From: Eutrophobius brisbanensis
Lineage (GTDB): Bacteria; Pseudomonadota; Gammaproteobacteria; Eutrophobiales; Eutrophobiaceae
Assembly: GCA_038131795.1 (NCBI GenBank)
Contig: JAYPQE010000003.1
Span: 62,001-126,000, forward strand
Reading direction: 5' to 3'
DNA: 64,000 bases
Shown here piece by piece: positions 9,010 through 17,653 of this stretch. A program made the translations under genes and the position numbers. Below the pieces are notes generated by a model. It was not told the origin of the DNA and did no database searches. It saw nothing but the letters and a program-made list of their open reading frames with translations. Numbering within the stretch: the first letter of the stretch is position 1; each line of letters begins with the position of its first letter.

Positions 9010-10349
9010 TCATTCTGCAAAAGAAATTACCGCGTCGGACCTTTTTACGAGGTATGGGGGCTGCCATATCTCTACCCATGTTATCTGCCATGGTCCCCGC
9101 GCTGGCCAGGTCTACTCAAGGCAAAATGCCCTTACGGGTCGGCTATATTTATTCACCAAACGGCATTATCCGCGAGCGTTGGCGTCCTGAAAGTGCCGGG
9201 CAAAACTTTGAGATGACAGACATCCTCAAGCAATGGGAACAGTACCGTGAGCAGATACTGATACTCAGTAATATGAATAATGGAGAATCAGAGTCTGTGG
9301 ATGGTCACGTGGGTGGTAGCGGTATGTGGCTGACGGGTGTTGAACCCAATAAATCACTCAGTGATATACGCTGCGGGACTTCAGTTGATCAAATGATTGC
9401 AAGAAAAACCGGTCAGGAAACCCCTGTGGCTTCACTACAGGTATGTATCGAAAATGCGGCCGAGCTGGCGGGGCAGTCTAACGCCGGATACAGCTCCGCG
9501 TATACCAATACCATTTCCTGGTCCAGTCCAACGACACCATTACCAATGGAACACCGCCCGAGAGAAATCTTTGAGCGTTTATTCGGGGACGGTGGGACCG
9601 ATCCGGCCGTTAGACAAAACAGGATCAATCGTAAGAAAAGCATCCTGGATTTTGTCATGTCAGATGTGTCACGCGTGAAAAAGGAACTGGGCGCGACAGA
9701 CAGCCGTAAACTCAGCGAGTTTACCGATGCCTTGCGTGATGTAGAACTTCGAGTACAAATCGCTGAAGATAAAGCCGATATGGAATTGCCTGAGATGGAA
9801 CGGCCAATCGGTATTCCACCACATGAAGATCATATTGGCCTGATGTATGACCTGCTCGCCCTGGCATTTCAGACAGATACCACCCGGGTCTTTTCGTTCA
9901 TGGTGGCCCGCGAGTATAGTGAACTGGTATATACCCATTTAGGTCACCAGGATCCCTATCATCCATTAACTCATCATAGAGGTGACCCGGTCCGTAAACG
10001 CCAGGCAGGCGAGATCGATGTATATCATGCCCAGCTATTTGCCCGTTTTCTTCATAAGTTAAGTTCAACTGAAGATGCTGACGGATCGTCTGTGCTGGAT
10101 AACTCCATGCTGATGTATGGTGCCGGAATGGGCGAAGGGGACGTGCATAATCAATACAATGTGCCAATCGCATTACTGGGTAGTGGTGGCGGTAGACTAA
10201 AGGGTGGTCGCCACATCAAGTACACCATGGGAACACCATTGACGAATTTACACCTCTCCATGCTGGAGTTGTATGGAATTGAGAAGGATTCCATGGGGAC
10301 TGTGTTGGGCGAATCGACAGGTAAGCTGGATCTCACCGCATCTGCCTGA
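9006..10349 (+). CDS. DUF1552 Tat-exported protein, cassette 2
   Basis: 447 residues, almost colinear with the cassette-1 protein. Twin-arginine signal LPRRTFLRGMG at residues 8-18. The family motif is HPLTHH at about 319-324, again with Thr for Ser, followed by RGDPVRK. The stretches VCIENAAELAGQS and MEHRPREIFERLFGDGGTDPA are conserved with cassette 1. The start codon overlaps the upstream stop by 4 bp. Its closeness to cassette 1 suggests a relatively recent inverted duplication or long-term conservation. The reaction, if any, is unknown. Confidence 0.9.
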   Translation: MIILQKKLPRRTFLRGMGAAISLPMLSAMVPALARSTQGKMPLRVGYIYSPNGIIRERWRPESAGQNFEMTDILKQWEQYREQILILSNMNNGESESVDGHVGGSGMWLTGVEPNKSLSDIRCGTSVDQMIARKTGQETPVASLQVCIENAAELAGQSNAGYSSAYTNTISWSSPTTPLPMEHRPREIFERLFGDGGTDPAVRQNRINRKKSILDFVMSDVSRVKKELGATDSRKLSEFTDALRDVELRVQIAEDKADMELPEMERPIGIPPHEDHIGLMYDLLALAFQTDTTRVFSFMVAREYSELVYTHLGHQDPYHPLTHHRGDPVRKRQAGEIDVYHAQLFARFLHKLSSTEDADGSSVLDNSMLMYGAGMGEGDVHNQYNVPIALLGSGGGRLKGGRHIKYTMGTPLTNLHLSMLELYGIEKDSMGTVLGESTGKLDLTASA

Positions 10350-10370
10350 TGCAATAAAGGTATTGAAGGT

Positions 10371-12227
10371 ATGCGAAGACTCTTAGCAACATTAACAATG
10401 ATGTTTACTCTTTGCTTTGCGATTGTGAGCAACGCAGCAGTTAGTGATGATGAACTGAAGTTAGTTCTCGCCGCCAAGCAACAGAAATGGGACGTGGTAT
10501 CCACCCTGGTTGCAAATGATGAATACGATATCAATCAATCCCAGGCAGACGGGGCAACGGCCCTGGCCTGGTCGGTATATTGGGACAATGCTGAAATGAC
10601 CAGGTTGCTGCTGGATTCAGGTGCCGATACAAACATTGCCAATGTCTATGGCGTCACCCCGTTATTTCTGGCCACTAACAACAGGAATCCTGCCATTGCC
10701 AGTATGCTGCTTGAATCAGGGGCGGACCCTGATGCCAGGTTATGGAGTGGGGTGACATCGGTCATGAACGTATCAAAAGATGGTGTCAATGGATTGCTAT
10801 CTTTGCTGATCGAACATGGTGCCGATATCAATGTTGCTGAGCCATTAAGAGGCCAGACGGCCCTGATGTGGGCCATTGCATTTGGTCACCCAGGTACTGC
10901 AAAAATTTTGATAGAAAACGGCGCCAATGTAAATGCTGTAACCAAGATGCGGGATGAGGATTTTGAGCCTCTGGTACTTGATGGCTATGGTGCCGATGTA
11001 CTGGGGACCCCCCGGGGAGGTTATTCTGCATTGATGTTTGCCGCACGCGCAGGTGATCTTGAAACAATTAAACTACTTCTCGATAACGAGGCGGACATTA
11101 ATCTGCAGGCCAATGAAGACGGTACTGCGCTGGTGATTGCCGCAGCCAATGGTTTTGAAGATATTGCGCTCTTTCTGCTTGATAATGGCGCTGACCCTGA
11201 CCTGACTGATGCCAATGGCATCACTCCCCTGCATTACGCCATGCGTGATGGCCTGAAAGTATTACATGGTATGCGCACAGATTTCTCAAAACAGGTTTGT
11301 GGTTATGCATCTGACTCACGCTGTAAACCATATGACACGCTGACCGAGGAAGACCTGAAGTTTCTGGAAGATCCAAGTTTTGGGCTGTATATCGTGCAAC
11401 CGAAGAGTAAGCCTGATGATCCATTGTATGGCGGTAACATGTATGACCTGGCCAGGGCGTTATTAGCGGCAGGCGCCGATCCCGACGTGGGCATGAAGCA
11501 TCCACCGGCCCGATTGCGAATTGAAAGACTGCCGTATTTTAATCTAAGCGGATTAACCCCTTTTATGCTGGCAGTAGCGGCCCTGGACCAGACTGCGATG
11601 GATATGTTACTGGAAACGGAAGTGGATGCCCTGGTTGAAACCCGGCCTGATGAAGAAGTACTCAATAAACAGATCAATAAAACTGCGGATGATAATCAGT
11701 TTATGAGTGATGCAACCTCATTAATGGTGGCTGTGGGGATGGGACGTCGTAATGACTTTTCACCGGAGGAAGAAGAACTGGCATTGAACACAGCAGAAAA
11801 ACTCATTGGCCTCGGTGCAGATGTCAATGAGACTAATGCAGTAGGCTGGACACCATTGCATGTTGCCGCGTTCCTGGGGGCAAACCGAATTGTTGAATTT
11901 CTGGTTGAAAATGGTGCTGAACTGGAGGTCCAGAATGGCTGCGGACAAACGCCGTTAAGCCTGGCGGTTGGTAGAAACCAGCGAGGACTGATCAGGCGAA
12001 CCGTTCCCCATATTAAAACAGCTGAGTTACTGATGGATCTGGGGGCGGGCGAAGTTAAGCCTTCTGATCCCGTTGGTCTATGTGTGTTAGGACGGGGAGG
12101 TCTGGAATTCGATGACTTTCAGAGAGACCGTGTTGAAACAGAAATTGAACTGTCAGGACTTCAGGAAAAACTCGATAGCAAACCTTACGGTTATCTTGTA
12201 GGTGATACCTATTTCATGGGTCAATAA
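10371..12227 (+). CDS. Secreted ankyrin-repeat protein, cassette 2
   Basis: 618 residues with a signal peptide (about 1-23, ...IVSNAA) and two blocks of ankyrin repeats. Between them lies the same insert as in cassette 1, including a Cys pair (VCGYASDSRC). Later Cys at QNGCGQTPLSL and LCVLGRGGLE also match cassette 1, so the four mature Cys have counterparts there. It follows the DUF1552 stop by 21 bp with GAAGG before the ATG and ends the operon. A MITE-like palindrome begins 2 bp after the stop. Probably a scaffold or inhibitor for the co-encoded exported proteins; this is inferred from context only. Confidence 0.85.
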   Translation: MRRLLATLTMMFTLCFAIVSNAAVSDDELKLVLAAKQQKWDVVSTLVANDEYDINQSQADGATALAWSVYWDNAEMTRLLLDSGADTNIANVYGVTPLFLATNNRNPAIASMLLESGADPDARLWSGVTSVMNVSKDGVNGLLSLLIEHGADINVAEPLRGQTALMWAIAFGHPGTAKILIENGANVNAVTKMRDEDFEPLVLDGYGADVLGTPRGGYSALMFAARAGDLETIKLLLDNEADINLQANEDGTALVIAAANGFEDIALFLLDNGADPDLTDANGITPLHYAMRDGLKVLHGMRTDFSKQVCGYASDSRCKPYDTLTEEDLKFLEDPSFGLYIVQPKSKPDDPLYGGNMYDLARALLAAGADPDVGMKHPPARLRIERLPYFNLSGLTPFMLAVAALDQTAMDMLLETEVDALVETRPDEEVLNKQINKTADDNQFMSDATSLMVAVGMGRRNDFSPEEEELALNTAEKLIGLGADVNETNAVGWTPLHVAAFLGANRIVEFLVENGAELEVQNGCGQTPLSLAVGRNQRGLIRRTVPHIKTAELLMDLGAGEVKPSDPVGLCVLGRGGLEFDDFQRDRVETEIELSGLQEKLDSKPYGYLVGDTYFMGQ

Positions 12228-12228
12228 G

Positions 12229-12384
12229 TAGAATCTATCTAAAAATTTATCTTTTGGCTTTATGCTTTGTTATCGCCCTCCTCAAATGCGGGGCAGCGTA
12301 GCGGCAGACTGCGTGTAAACTCCGCTTTTCGGAGGGCTCTGGCCGCGCCTAAATCCAAAATCTCTAATTTTTAGATAGATTCTA
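12229..12384. mobile_element. MITE-like palindromic element with TA-bounded inverted repeats
   Basis: The ends 12229-12247 and 12366-12384 are a perfect 19-bp inverted repeat beginning and ending in TA. Complementarity continues inward with interruptions (TTTTGG/CCAAAA; GCCCTCC/GGAGGGC; AAATGCGG/CCGCTTTT), so the whole 156 bp can fold into one long hairpin. It has no coding capacity. TA-bounded short palindromes are typical of MITEs mobilised by IS630/Tc1-type transposases. Placed between converging genes, it may also terminate transcription. Confidence 0.6.
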
Positions 12385-12415
12385 GTGAGTATATAATAGT
12401 TAGGAACTATTAAGA

Positions 12416-12952
12416 CTAATTAATTTTGATGTCTGAACAGGAGTAGTAGTCGTTCCCATCATCGATAGGGCCCATGGACTGGGTAAACCTGAAGGTGCAA
12501 TTCTCACAAACCAGCCCCGCAGGGAGAGTGATATCCGCCCAGTAATACTTGGGTTCTTCCTCACTCAAATCGCTGACGCCTTCCACCTCATCCACACCAT
12601 CTTTAATCAACAGCAGGGTATGCCAGCTCTTCTCATAATCAGCTGAGATATCAATTCGCCATTCACCTGAGTGATCTGTTGTCTCTTTCCAGTGCACGCG
12701 AATGGTTTCGCCTTTGTTATACGTCCTGACCGGGTCACCTTTTTCACTTGCCGGTGGATTTCCACGTAGCCCTCCGCAGGGAAGGATGTCCTTCATACGT
12801 ACATTTTCTACTCTTGGAGGTGGTGAGTTGAATGCCTCCGGATTGGGGTCATCGGGGGCCGGGGACGCAAGCAAGGTTGCATGTCCCCAGCCCATAATGG
12901 GTAGAGCGATTAAAACAAGTAAGACTGTGTTCTGAAACAGTTGCTTTATCAA
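12416..12952 (-). CDS. LPMO-like secreted protein with putative copper histidine brace
   Basis: 178 residues from a TTG start. After a signal peptide (1-23) predicted cleavage at ...MGWG|HA leaves His24 as the mature N-terminus, the signature of lytic polysaccharide monooxygenases and related copper proteins. A second His in TDHSGEW (His94) could complete the brace. Cys59 (LPCGG), a CENC pair and a C-terminal YYSCSD suggest disulfides. The size and motif pattern resemble small LPMO-like proteins of unknown substrate. It starts 12 bp after the metallo-beta-lactamase stop, so the two form an operon. Whether it oxidises a polysaccharide or only binds copper is open. Confidence 0.6.
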   Translation of the reverse strand: MIKQLFQNTVLLVLIALPIMGWGHATLLASPAPDDPNPEAFNSPPPRVENVRMKDILPCGGLRGNPPASEKGDPVRTYNKGETIRVHWKETTDHSGEWRIDISADYEKSWHTLLLIKDGVDEVEGVSDLSEEEPKYYWADITLPAGLVCENCTFRFTQSMGPIDDGNDYYSCSDIKIN

Positions 12953-12964
12953 GTCAGTAGCGGA

Positions 12965-13855
12965 TTACCTGGCAGCCATTTCATCCTGAAGCTGTTTCTG
13001 GAACCGCTTTTCATAATACTCGATGTACCAGGCGCAACCTTCGGGATCAATAAATGGATTTTGAGAGGCAGTGCCAGCTTTGGCTAGCTTATCATCCAGT
13101 TCAATGGATGAGGCACGGGCATAGAGATAGACGTCGCATTGCAATGATTTCAGATGCGCAAAGGAATTCTCAAAATCTCCCCGAATCTCTGGATAAAGTT
13201 CATTCTTCAGCAACGGTCCACGGTCCACTCCGGAAGCTGACATACCACCCATAAAAACAGCGTTATAGGTCTTGCCGTCCTTGTCCTGCACTTCCAGACT
13301 CCAGGTCGTGGTGCCAATGGTATGCCCTGGCGTCAGATGGGCTGTCAGTGTCTCACCACCAATTTCAATGGTCTCCAGGTGACCAATCGTGTCGTCTACC
13401 TTTACCGGCTCAAAAAAACGTGCCCCTTCAGGATAGATAATATTTCTGAAATCACTTTTTCCCCCTGAAGCCAATACATCGGCCGTTCCTTCGGAGGCGA
13501 TGATCTTGGCGTGAGGTAAAAGTCTTTGTAATGCAGCCAGCCCACCAATGTGTTCTTCATGGGGATGGGAGTTGACGATATATTTAATATCATCCAGTTC
13601 AAAGCCCGCCTTGACGATCGACTCAACAGTCCATGCGACCTGCTCGGGTGAGGTGGAATCCATAAGAACATGGCCTTCTGGCGTAGTAATCAGAAATGAG
13701 CCCACTTCTGAATGTCCAACCCACCAGACATTATCAATGATATTAATAGGGTCACGCTTGGTCTGGCCTTCATTGTTTGCGCGATTGGCTGAATCCAGTC
13801 TTTCCATAGTCAACTGGGCTGAAAGATTTGGACTGATGGCCAATGACAAAACCAA
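12965..13855 (-). CDS. B3-like metallo-beta-lactamase-superfamily protein, possibly frameshifted in its signal peptide
   Basis: The open frame gives 296 residues from a TTG at 13855. The metal motif reads HPHEEH (97-102), with Glu where HxHxDH has Asp; His178 (TPGHT) is present. The position usually occupied by a late zinc-ligand His (AHA in B3 relatives) reads ARA (Arg247). A better start exists at ATG 13913 with GGGAG upstream, but in another frame. Removing one base from the 7-base homopolymer at 13890-13896 joins that ATG to the frame and creates a classic signal peptide ending in NLSAQ. The gene is therefore mutated or the sequence has an indel. Substrate unknown; it may not be a true beta-lactamase. 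Cotranscribed with the LPMO-like gene. Confidence 0.8.
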   Translation of the reverse strand: MVLSLAISPNLSAQLTMERLDSANRANNEGQTKRDPINIIDNVWWVGHSEVGSFLITTPEGHVLMDSTSPEQVAWTVESIVKAGFELDDIKYIVNSHPHEEHIGGLAALQRLLPHAKIIASEGTADVLASGGKSDFRNIIYPEGARFFEPVKVDDTIGHLETIEIGGETLTAHLTPGHTIGTTTWSLEVQDKDGKTYNAVFMGGMSASGVDRGPLLKNELYPEIRGDFENSFAHLKSLQCDVYLYARASSIELDDKLAKAGTASQNPFIDPEGCAWYIEYYEKRFQKQLQDEMAAR

Positions 13856-13913
13856 ACTTAAAAAAGTAATGACACTGGCTTTTACTGGTAAAAAAAGAAC
13901 GGATTGTGTTCAT

Positions 13914-14236
13914 TTCATTATGCTCCCTTGGTGATGATATTTTTATAATAATATTACAAATTGTATCAGCCATGCTGGCTGGAGACCACTCTTACAAGCA
14001 TTATTCACAGAGAATACTTATTATAAAAAAATCATAAAAATCAATTAGTTATTAAATATTATATTATTAACTACCATTCTCTTCCTGTGTTGCCATTTCC
14101 ACAGGCTGCGGTAGATAAAGTGATATTCAGATTCCCTGTGAGGATGTCATCTTTGCGGTGAGGGTGTGGTCTTCGCCAGTTCGTATCCGGGGTGAATATA
14201 GTCGTAAATTTATCCAATAAATATATAATTTCAGCC
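13914..14236. other. Divergent intergenic region, nothing assignable
   Basis: About 320 bp between the metallo-beta-lactamase start (13913) and the carbonic anhydrase. Mostly AT-rich and must hold promoters for both directions. No RNA gene, repeat or operator was recognised. Confidence 0.5.
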
Positions 14237-14839
14237 ATGGAAGAATTACAGCATTTATTTGACTCAAACCGGGAATGGGTAAAAGAAATCACGGCTAGTG
14301 ATCCGTACTTTTTCAAGCGCCTGGCCAAACAGCAAAAACCAGAACTCTTGTGGATTGGTTGTTCGGACAGTCGTGTGCCGGCAAACCAGATTGTTAATCG
14401 GCTCCCTGGTGAGGTCTTTGTACATCGTAACATCGCTAATCAGGTCGTTGCTGAAGATGTCAATTGTCAGGCAGTTATCCAGTTTGCTGTAGAGGTATTG
14501 AAGGTCAGACACATCATTGTCTGTGGTCACTATGGATGTGGTGGGATAATAGCAACCCTGGAAGGTGAGGGTAATGGCAAACTGGCTGACTGGTTGGCGC
14601 ATATAAGAGCCGTATACCTGGATCACCAGAGCGAAGTAGATATGATTGAGAACGAGCAGGAGAAGATAAACCGTCTTTGTGAGTTGAATATTGCCAGCCA
14701 GGTAGAACAGTTATGTCGTTCTGCCCCCGTTATCGCTGCCTGGCAAGCAGGTCAGCCATTAATGGTCCATGGTCTGATTTACAATATCGAGGATGGGATA
14801 CTCAAAGACCTTAATATTACTGTAACAGGCAGTGGATAG
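14237..14839 (+). CDS. can: Beta-class carbonic anhydrase
   Basis: 200 residues from the ATG at 14237; an upstream GTG would add a non-homologous 15 residues. It interconverts CO2 and bicarbonate in the cytoplasm. The zinc site is clear: Cys42 with Asp44 and Arg46 in CSDSR, then His98 and Cys101 in GHYGCGG, the same numbering as E. coli Can. The stretches GEVFVHRNIAN and LCELNIASQV are also family-typical. It is about 20 residues shorter at the C-terminus than E. coli Can. It stands alone, followed by a 276-bp gap with no recognisable element. Confidence 0.95.
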   Translation: MEELQHLFDSNREWVKEITASDPYFFKRLAKQQKPELLWIGCSDSRVPANQIVNRLPGEVFVHRNIANQVVAEDVNCQAVIQFAVEVLKVRHIIVCGHYGCGGIIATLEGEGNGKLADWLAHIRAVYLDHQSEVDMIENEQEKINRLCELNIASQVEQLCRSAPVIAAWQAGQPLMVHGLIYNIEDGILKDLNITVTGSG

Positions 14840-15115
14840 CTGTCATTTACCCGGTAAAAACAAACGGCAGTAATATCCGTATTCCAGAGTCGGGAAAGCT
14901 GAAAAGACATTACCCCATCTATTGATCCGTTGAATTCCCATGTATTTGCGTCACTAATACTGGCGTAGCGTTGGTCAGCGGCATTTAATACGCAGATGCC
15001 ACTTGATCAAAAGTTAGCATATACGGAATAGGGCTTTTATACTTCAAGGACAGATCGGTGAATGGGAGTTACTTCACACAAATAGATTACAGAGATTTCT
15101 GAGGGAGAAGACAGT

Positions 15116-16864
15116 ATGGAGTCCATCACACAAAGTTCATTTTTAAGATCGTTTTTCGTCATCATATTTGGTCTTGTAATAATAAGTACGCCAGTTAAGG
15201 CACAGATGCCGGTAGAAAATACCTATCCTGCACCAAGCTACCCGACTATTAAGGCACCAACGACGGTGGAAGAAATTATGCCATATGCCCGCGCCTATGC
15301 AGAGAATGAGAGTAGTTTTCTGGGGTATGGATTTGGTGCCATTAAGCCCGGAGAGAAGGTGATCCTGGTAACAACAACCACGGATCCGGGTGCAGATATA
15401 TATATAGAGGCGATTATGACTGCCATACAGGAAAGGGGTGTGGTTCCTATCCTTATGCATGATTATGAGATAGTGGGTGTGACTCTGGATGAGGCCCGGG
15501 TTCTCGGCAGCAGGATGTCTGAACTGGGTGTTGGTATGTCGGCCTTTGAACAACCGGATGCCAGTCGGGGCTGGAAAGAAGGCTGCCTGTTTTTTGGAAT
15601 GAATGATCATTTGCAGAATAACCACCCGCGTCTTTATGAGTTATGTAATCCACCCGGTATAGAAGACCAGTTATCCCCGGAATTATTTGCTGTGTATCAG
15701 AAGATGAGGACAGCACGGGGGGCAATTCCTCAATATATAAACAAATATATGGATGAAAACCCGGATATTCGCGGCGTCTTCTATGGTCGCGGTGGGCCTA
15801 TCTGGCAGAGCTTTCAGCCAAATGACAGGTGGCTTGGCATGTTCCTGTTTGACAATATGTGGATAGCCCTGGCACCGAGCAGTTCATTCCCGGCCGATGT
15901 CTGGATGCAGGCAGAGGAACTCACAATGGAACCCGCCGTCGCCACGGACAAGGTAACGGTGACAAATCCCATGGGGGTTGATGTGTGGTGGGACCTGACA
16001 GAAGATCAGGCACAGCGCTGGACGGAAGGTTTATACCTGCGTGGTCATCTTTTCATGTTTCCTAATGAGGCCTATGGCAGTTATGGTCTAAGCACGACTC
16101 AGTATCCTGCCCGACCCACCAACTGGATTCCACTCAATCCCATTGTAAAGATGAATGGCACAGTCACGGGTTATACCAGCCACGTCGGATACTTTCCCAT
16201 GGTTGAGCAGGTATGGAAAGACGGCTACCTCACGGAAGTTCGCGGCGGCGGTATTTATGGTGAACTGATGCGCGCATTGATGGATATGCCGGGTATCAAT
16301 GATACCTACTGGCCCCAAATGGATGAACCAGGATTTCTCTGGCATTTTGAGACTGCCCTGGGGACCAATCCAAAGGCCCTGCGCCCGGATATTACGCAGG
16401 TGATTCCCGCTCCAGAGCGCGAACGTGACGGAACATTCCATTGGGGGCTGGGAGTGAATTTCTGGCATGACCCGGGTGTACCTGAGATAGATGCCCCGAG
16501 CCGACGGCAGTTTATGCGAGAGAAAGGCCTGCCCGCCAGCCATGGGTTTCATATTCATACCTATATGAACACCATGAAACTACACATCCGTGGTTCCAAT
16601 CGTTGGGTGACAGTCATTGAGGATGGTCGCTCCAATTCACTGGATAATCCACAGACCCGTGCATTGGCCTCCAGATACGGCAATCCTGACGAGATCCTGG
16701 CCACGGAGTGGATACCAGAACTGCCGGGTATCAATGCCCCGGGTAACTTTGAGGCATTTGCAGAGGATCCCTTCACCTATGACAAGGCGGTTATGGAGCA
16801 GATCAAGGCGGGGACCTATAACAAATATAATCCGTTTGTACGTCCACCGAGAAGTGAGAATTAA
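15116..16864 (+). CDS. Secreted protein of uncertain family, distant resemblance to M29-type aminopeptidases
   Basis: 582 residues with a clear signal peptide (1-30, ...STPVKAQ). No standard domain is certain. The C-terminal half has an order of features reminiscent of M29 (aminopeptidase T-like) metallopeptidases: 'VTNPMGVDVWWDLT', a glycine-rich 'EVRGGGIYGELM', 'ETALGTNPKA', then 'GTFHWGLGVNFWHDPG' and 'HGFHIHTYMNTMKLHI' with possible metal-binding His. M29 enzymes are normally cytoplasmic, so export would be unusual. It is monocistronic and shares a bidirectional terminator with the converging ccoP. Treat the enzyme assignment as a weak hypothesis. Confidence 0.45.
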   Translation: MESITQSSFLRSFFVIIFGLVIISTPVKAQMPVENTYPAPSYPTIKAPTTVEEIMPYARAYAENESSFLGYGFGAIKPGEKVILVTTTTDPGADIYIEAIMTAIQERGVVPILMHDYEIVGVTLDEARVLGSRMSELGVGMSAFEQPDASRGWKEGCLFFGMNDHLQNNHPRLYELCNPPGIEDQLSPELFAVYQKMRTARGAIPQYINKYMDENPDIRGVFYGRGGPIWQSFQPNDRWLGMFLFDNMWIALAPSSSFPADVWMQAEELTMEPAVATDKVTVTNPMGVDVWWDLTEDQAQRWTEGLYLRGHLFMFPNEAYGSYGLSTTQYPARPTNWIPLNPIVKMNGTVTGYTSHVGYFPMVEQVWKDGYLTEVRGGGIYGELMRALMDMPGINDTYWPQMDEPGFLWHFETALGTNPKALRPDITQVIPAPERERDGTFHWGLGVNFWHDPGVPEIDAPSRRQFMREKGLPASHGFHIHTYMNTMKLHIRGSNRWVTVIEDGRSNSLDNPQTRALASRYGNPDEILATEWIPELPGINAPGNFEAFAEDPFTYDKAVMEQIKAGTYNKYNPFVRPPRSEN

Positions 16865-16880
16865 GTAATATTAAAGTAAT

Positions 16881-16915
16881 AAAGGGGGCAGAATGATTTT
16901 TATCTGCCCCTTTTT
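16881..16915. terminator. Bidirectional intrinsic terminator
   Basis: An 8-bp GC-rich stem (885-892 with 903-910 in this kilobase) is flanked by A-run and T-run extensions. It serves both the secreted-protein gene ending at 16864 and the ccoP gene ending at 16919. Confidence 0.85.
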
Positions 16916-16918
16916 ATC

Positions 16919-17653
16919 TTACCTGGTTAGCCAGGCAACAATCAGGCGGACCTGAACATCGGTCAGGCGGTCCTCAAAGGCAAGCATAATACCGATGCGG
17001 CCGTTGGTGATGGTCTCCATTAATGCCTCATCTGTCTTACCGTAAAACCAGACGGTGTCCACCAGGTTTGGTGCGCCGAGATTGATATTCCCAGTCCCGT
17101 CTGGACCATGGCAGCTTCTACATAAACGATTATATATCTGTTTGCCAGGGTGGCTATCAGCACCTTCAACACCGCCACCCCATTGCTGCATAAATGCGAC
17201 AATATCTGATATCTCATCCTGGTCCAGACTGTTACTCCATCCAGGCATATTGGCCCTGCGTCCATTTCGAATTGACTCTTCAATCTTCGCTAGTGTGCCG
17301 CCCCATTGCCACTCACCATCACGAAGATTGGGAAATTTATCGACCAGGCCATAACCACTTCGGCTATGACACATACCACAGTTGCGCTCGAAGGTATTGG
17401 CGGCCGTATTCATCATTGCAGAATCTGCCTGCAGCGCTTTCAGTTCCATAGACAGGACGGAATCTCTGGCTGGTTCAAACTCGGCGGCGTATGCGGCGTA
17501 ACTGTCTTCAATCCTTTCTGTCTGGGACCATTTAAACACACCACGGTATGTTCCCAGCCCTGGATACAGCATTAAATAAGTAACCGATATAATCAGTAAT
17601 GACAGGATTAACCAGAACCACCACATGCGTGCCCAGGGAATCCGAGGCACCAT
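16919..17653 (-). CDS. ccoP: cbb3-type cytochrome oxidase subunit III (CcoP), N-terminally truncated and orphan
   Basis: 244 residues from the ATG at 17653. One membrane helix (about 11-30, followed by the family signature LYPGLG) anchors two cytochrome c domains: haem sites CGMCH (92-96) and CRSCH (178-182), with likely axial Met136 and Met223. CcoP passes electrons to the CcoN/CcoO core of the high-affinity oxidase. Canonical CcoP has about 50 more N-terminal residues, including a first helix and the NNPLPRWW segment; here the protein begins at the equivalent of that last segment. No ccoN, ccoO or ccoQ is present nearby. The start lies inside the preceding Yip1-type gene, suggesting a deletion junction. 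Confidence 0.8.
   Translation of the reverse strand: MVPRIPWARMWWFWLILSLLIISVTYLMLYPGLGTYRGVFKWSQTERIEDSYAAYAAEFEPARDSVLSMELKALQADSAMMNTAANTFERNCGMCHSRSGYGLVDKFPNLRDGEWQWGGTLAKIEESIRNGRRANMPGWSNSLDQDEISDIVAFMQQWGGGVEGADSHPGKQIYNRLCRSCHGPDGTGNINLGAPNLVDTVWFYGKTDEALMETITNGRIGIMLAFEDRLTDVQVRLIVAWLTR

Noticed and set aside
482..12227. Toxin-immunity or defence island based on the ankyrin genes
   Set aside because: The ankyrin proteins are exported and always follow DUF1552 and cytochrome-like genes; no nuclease, toxin or immunity domain was seen.
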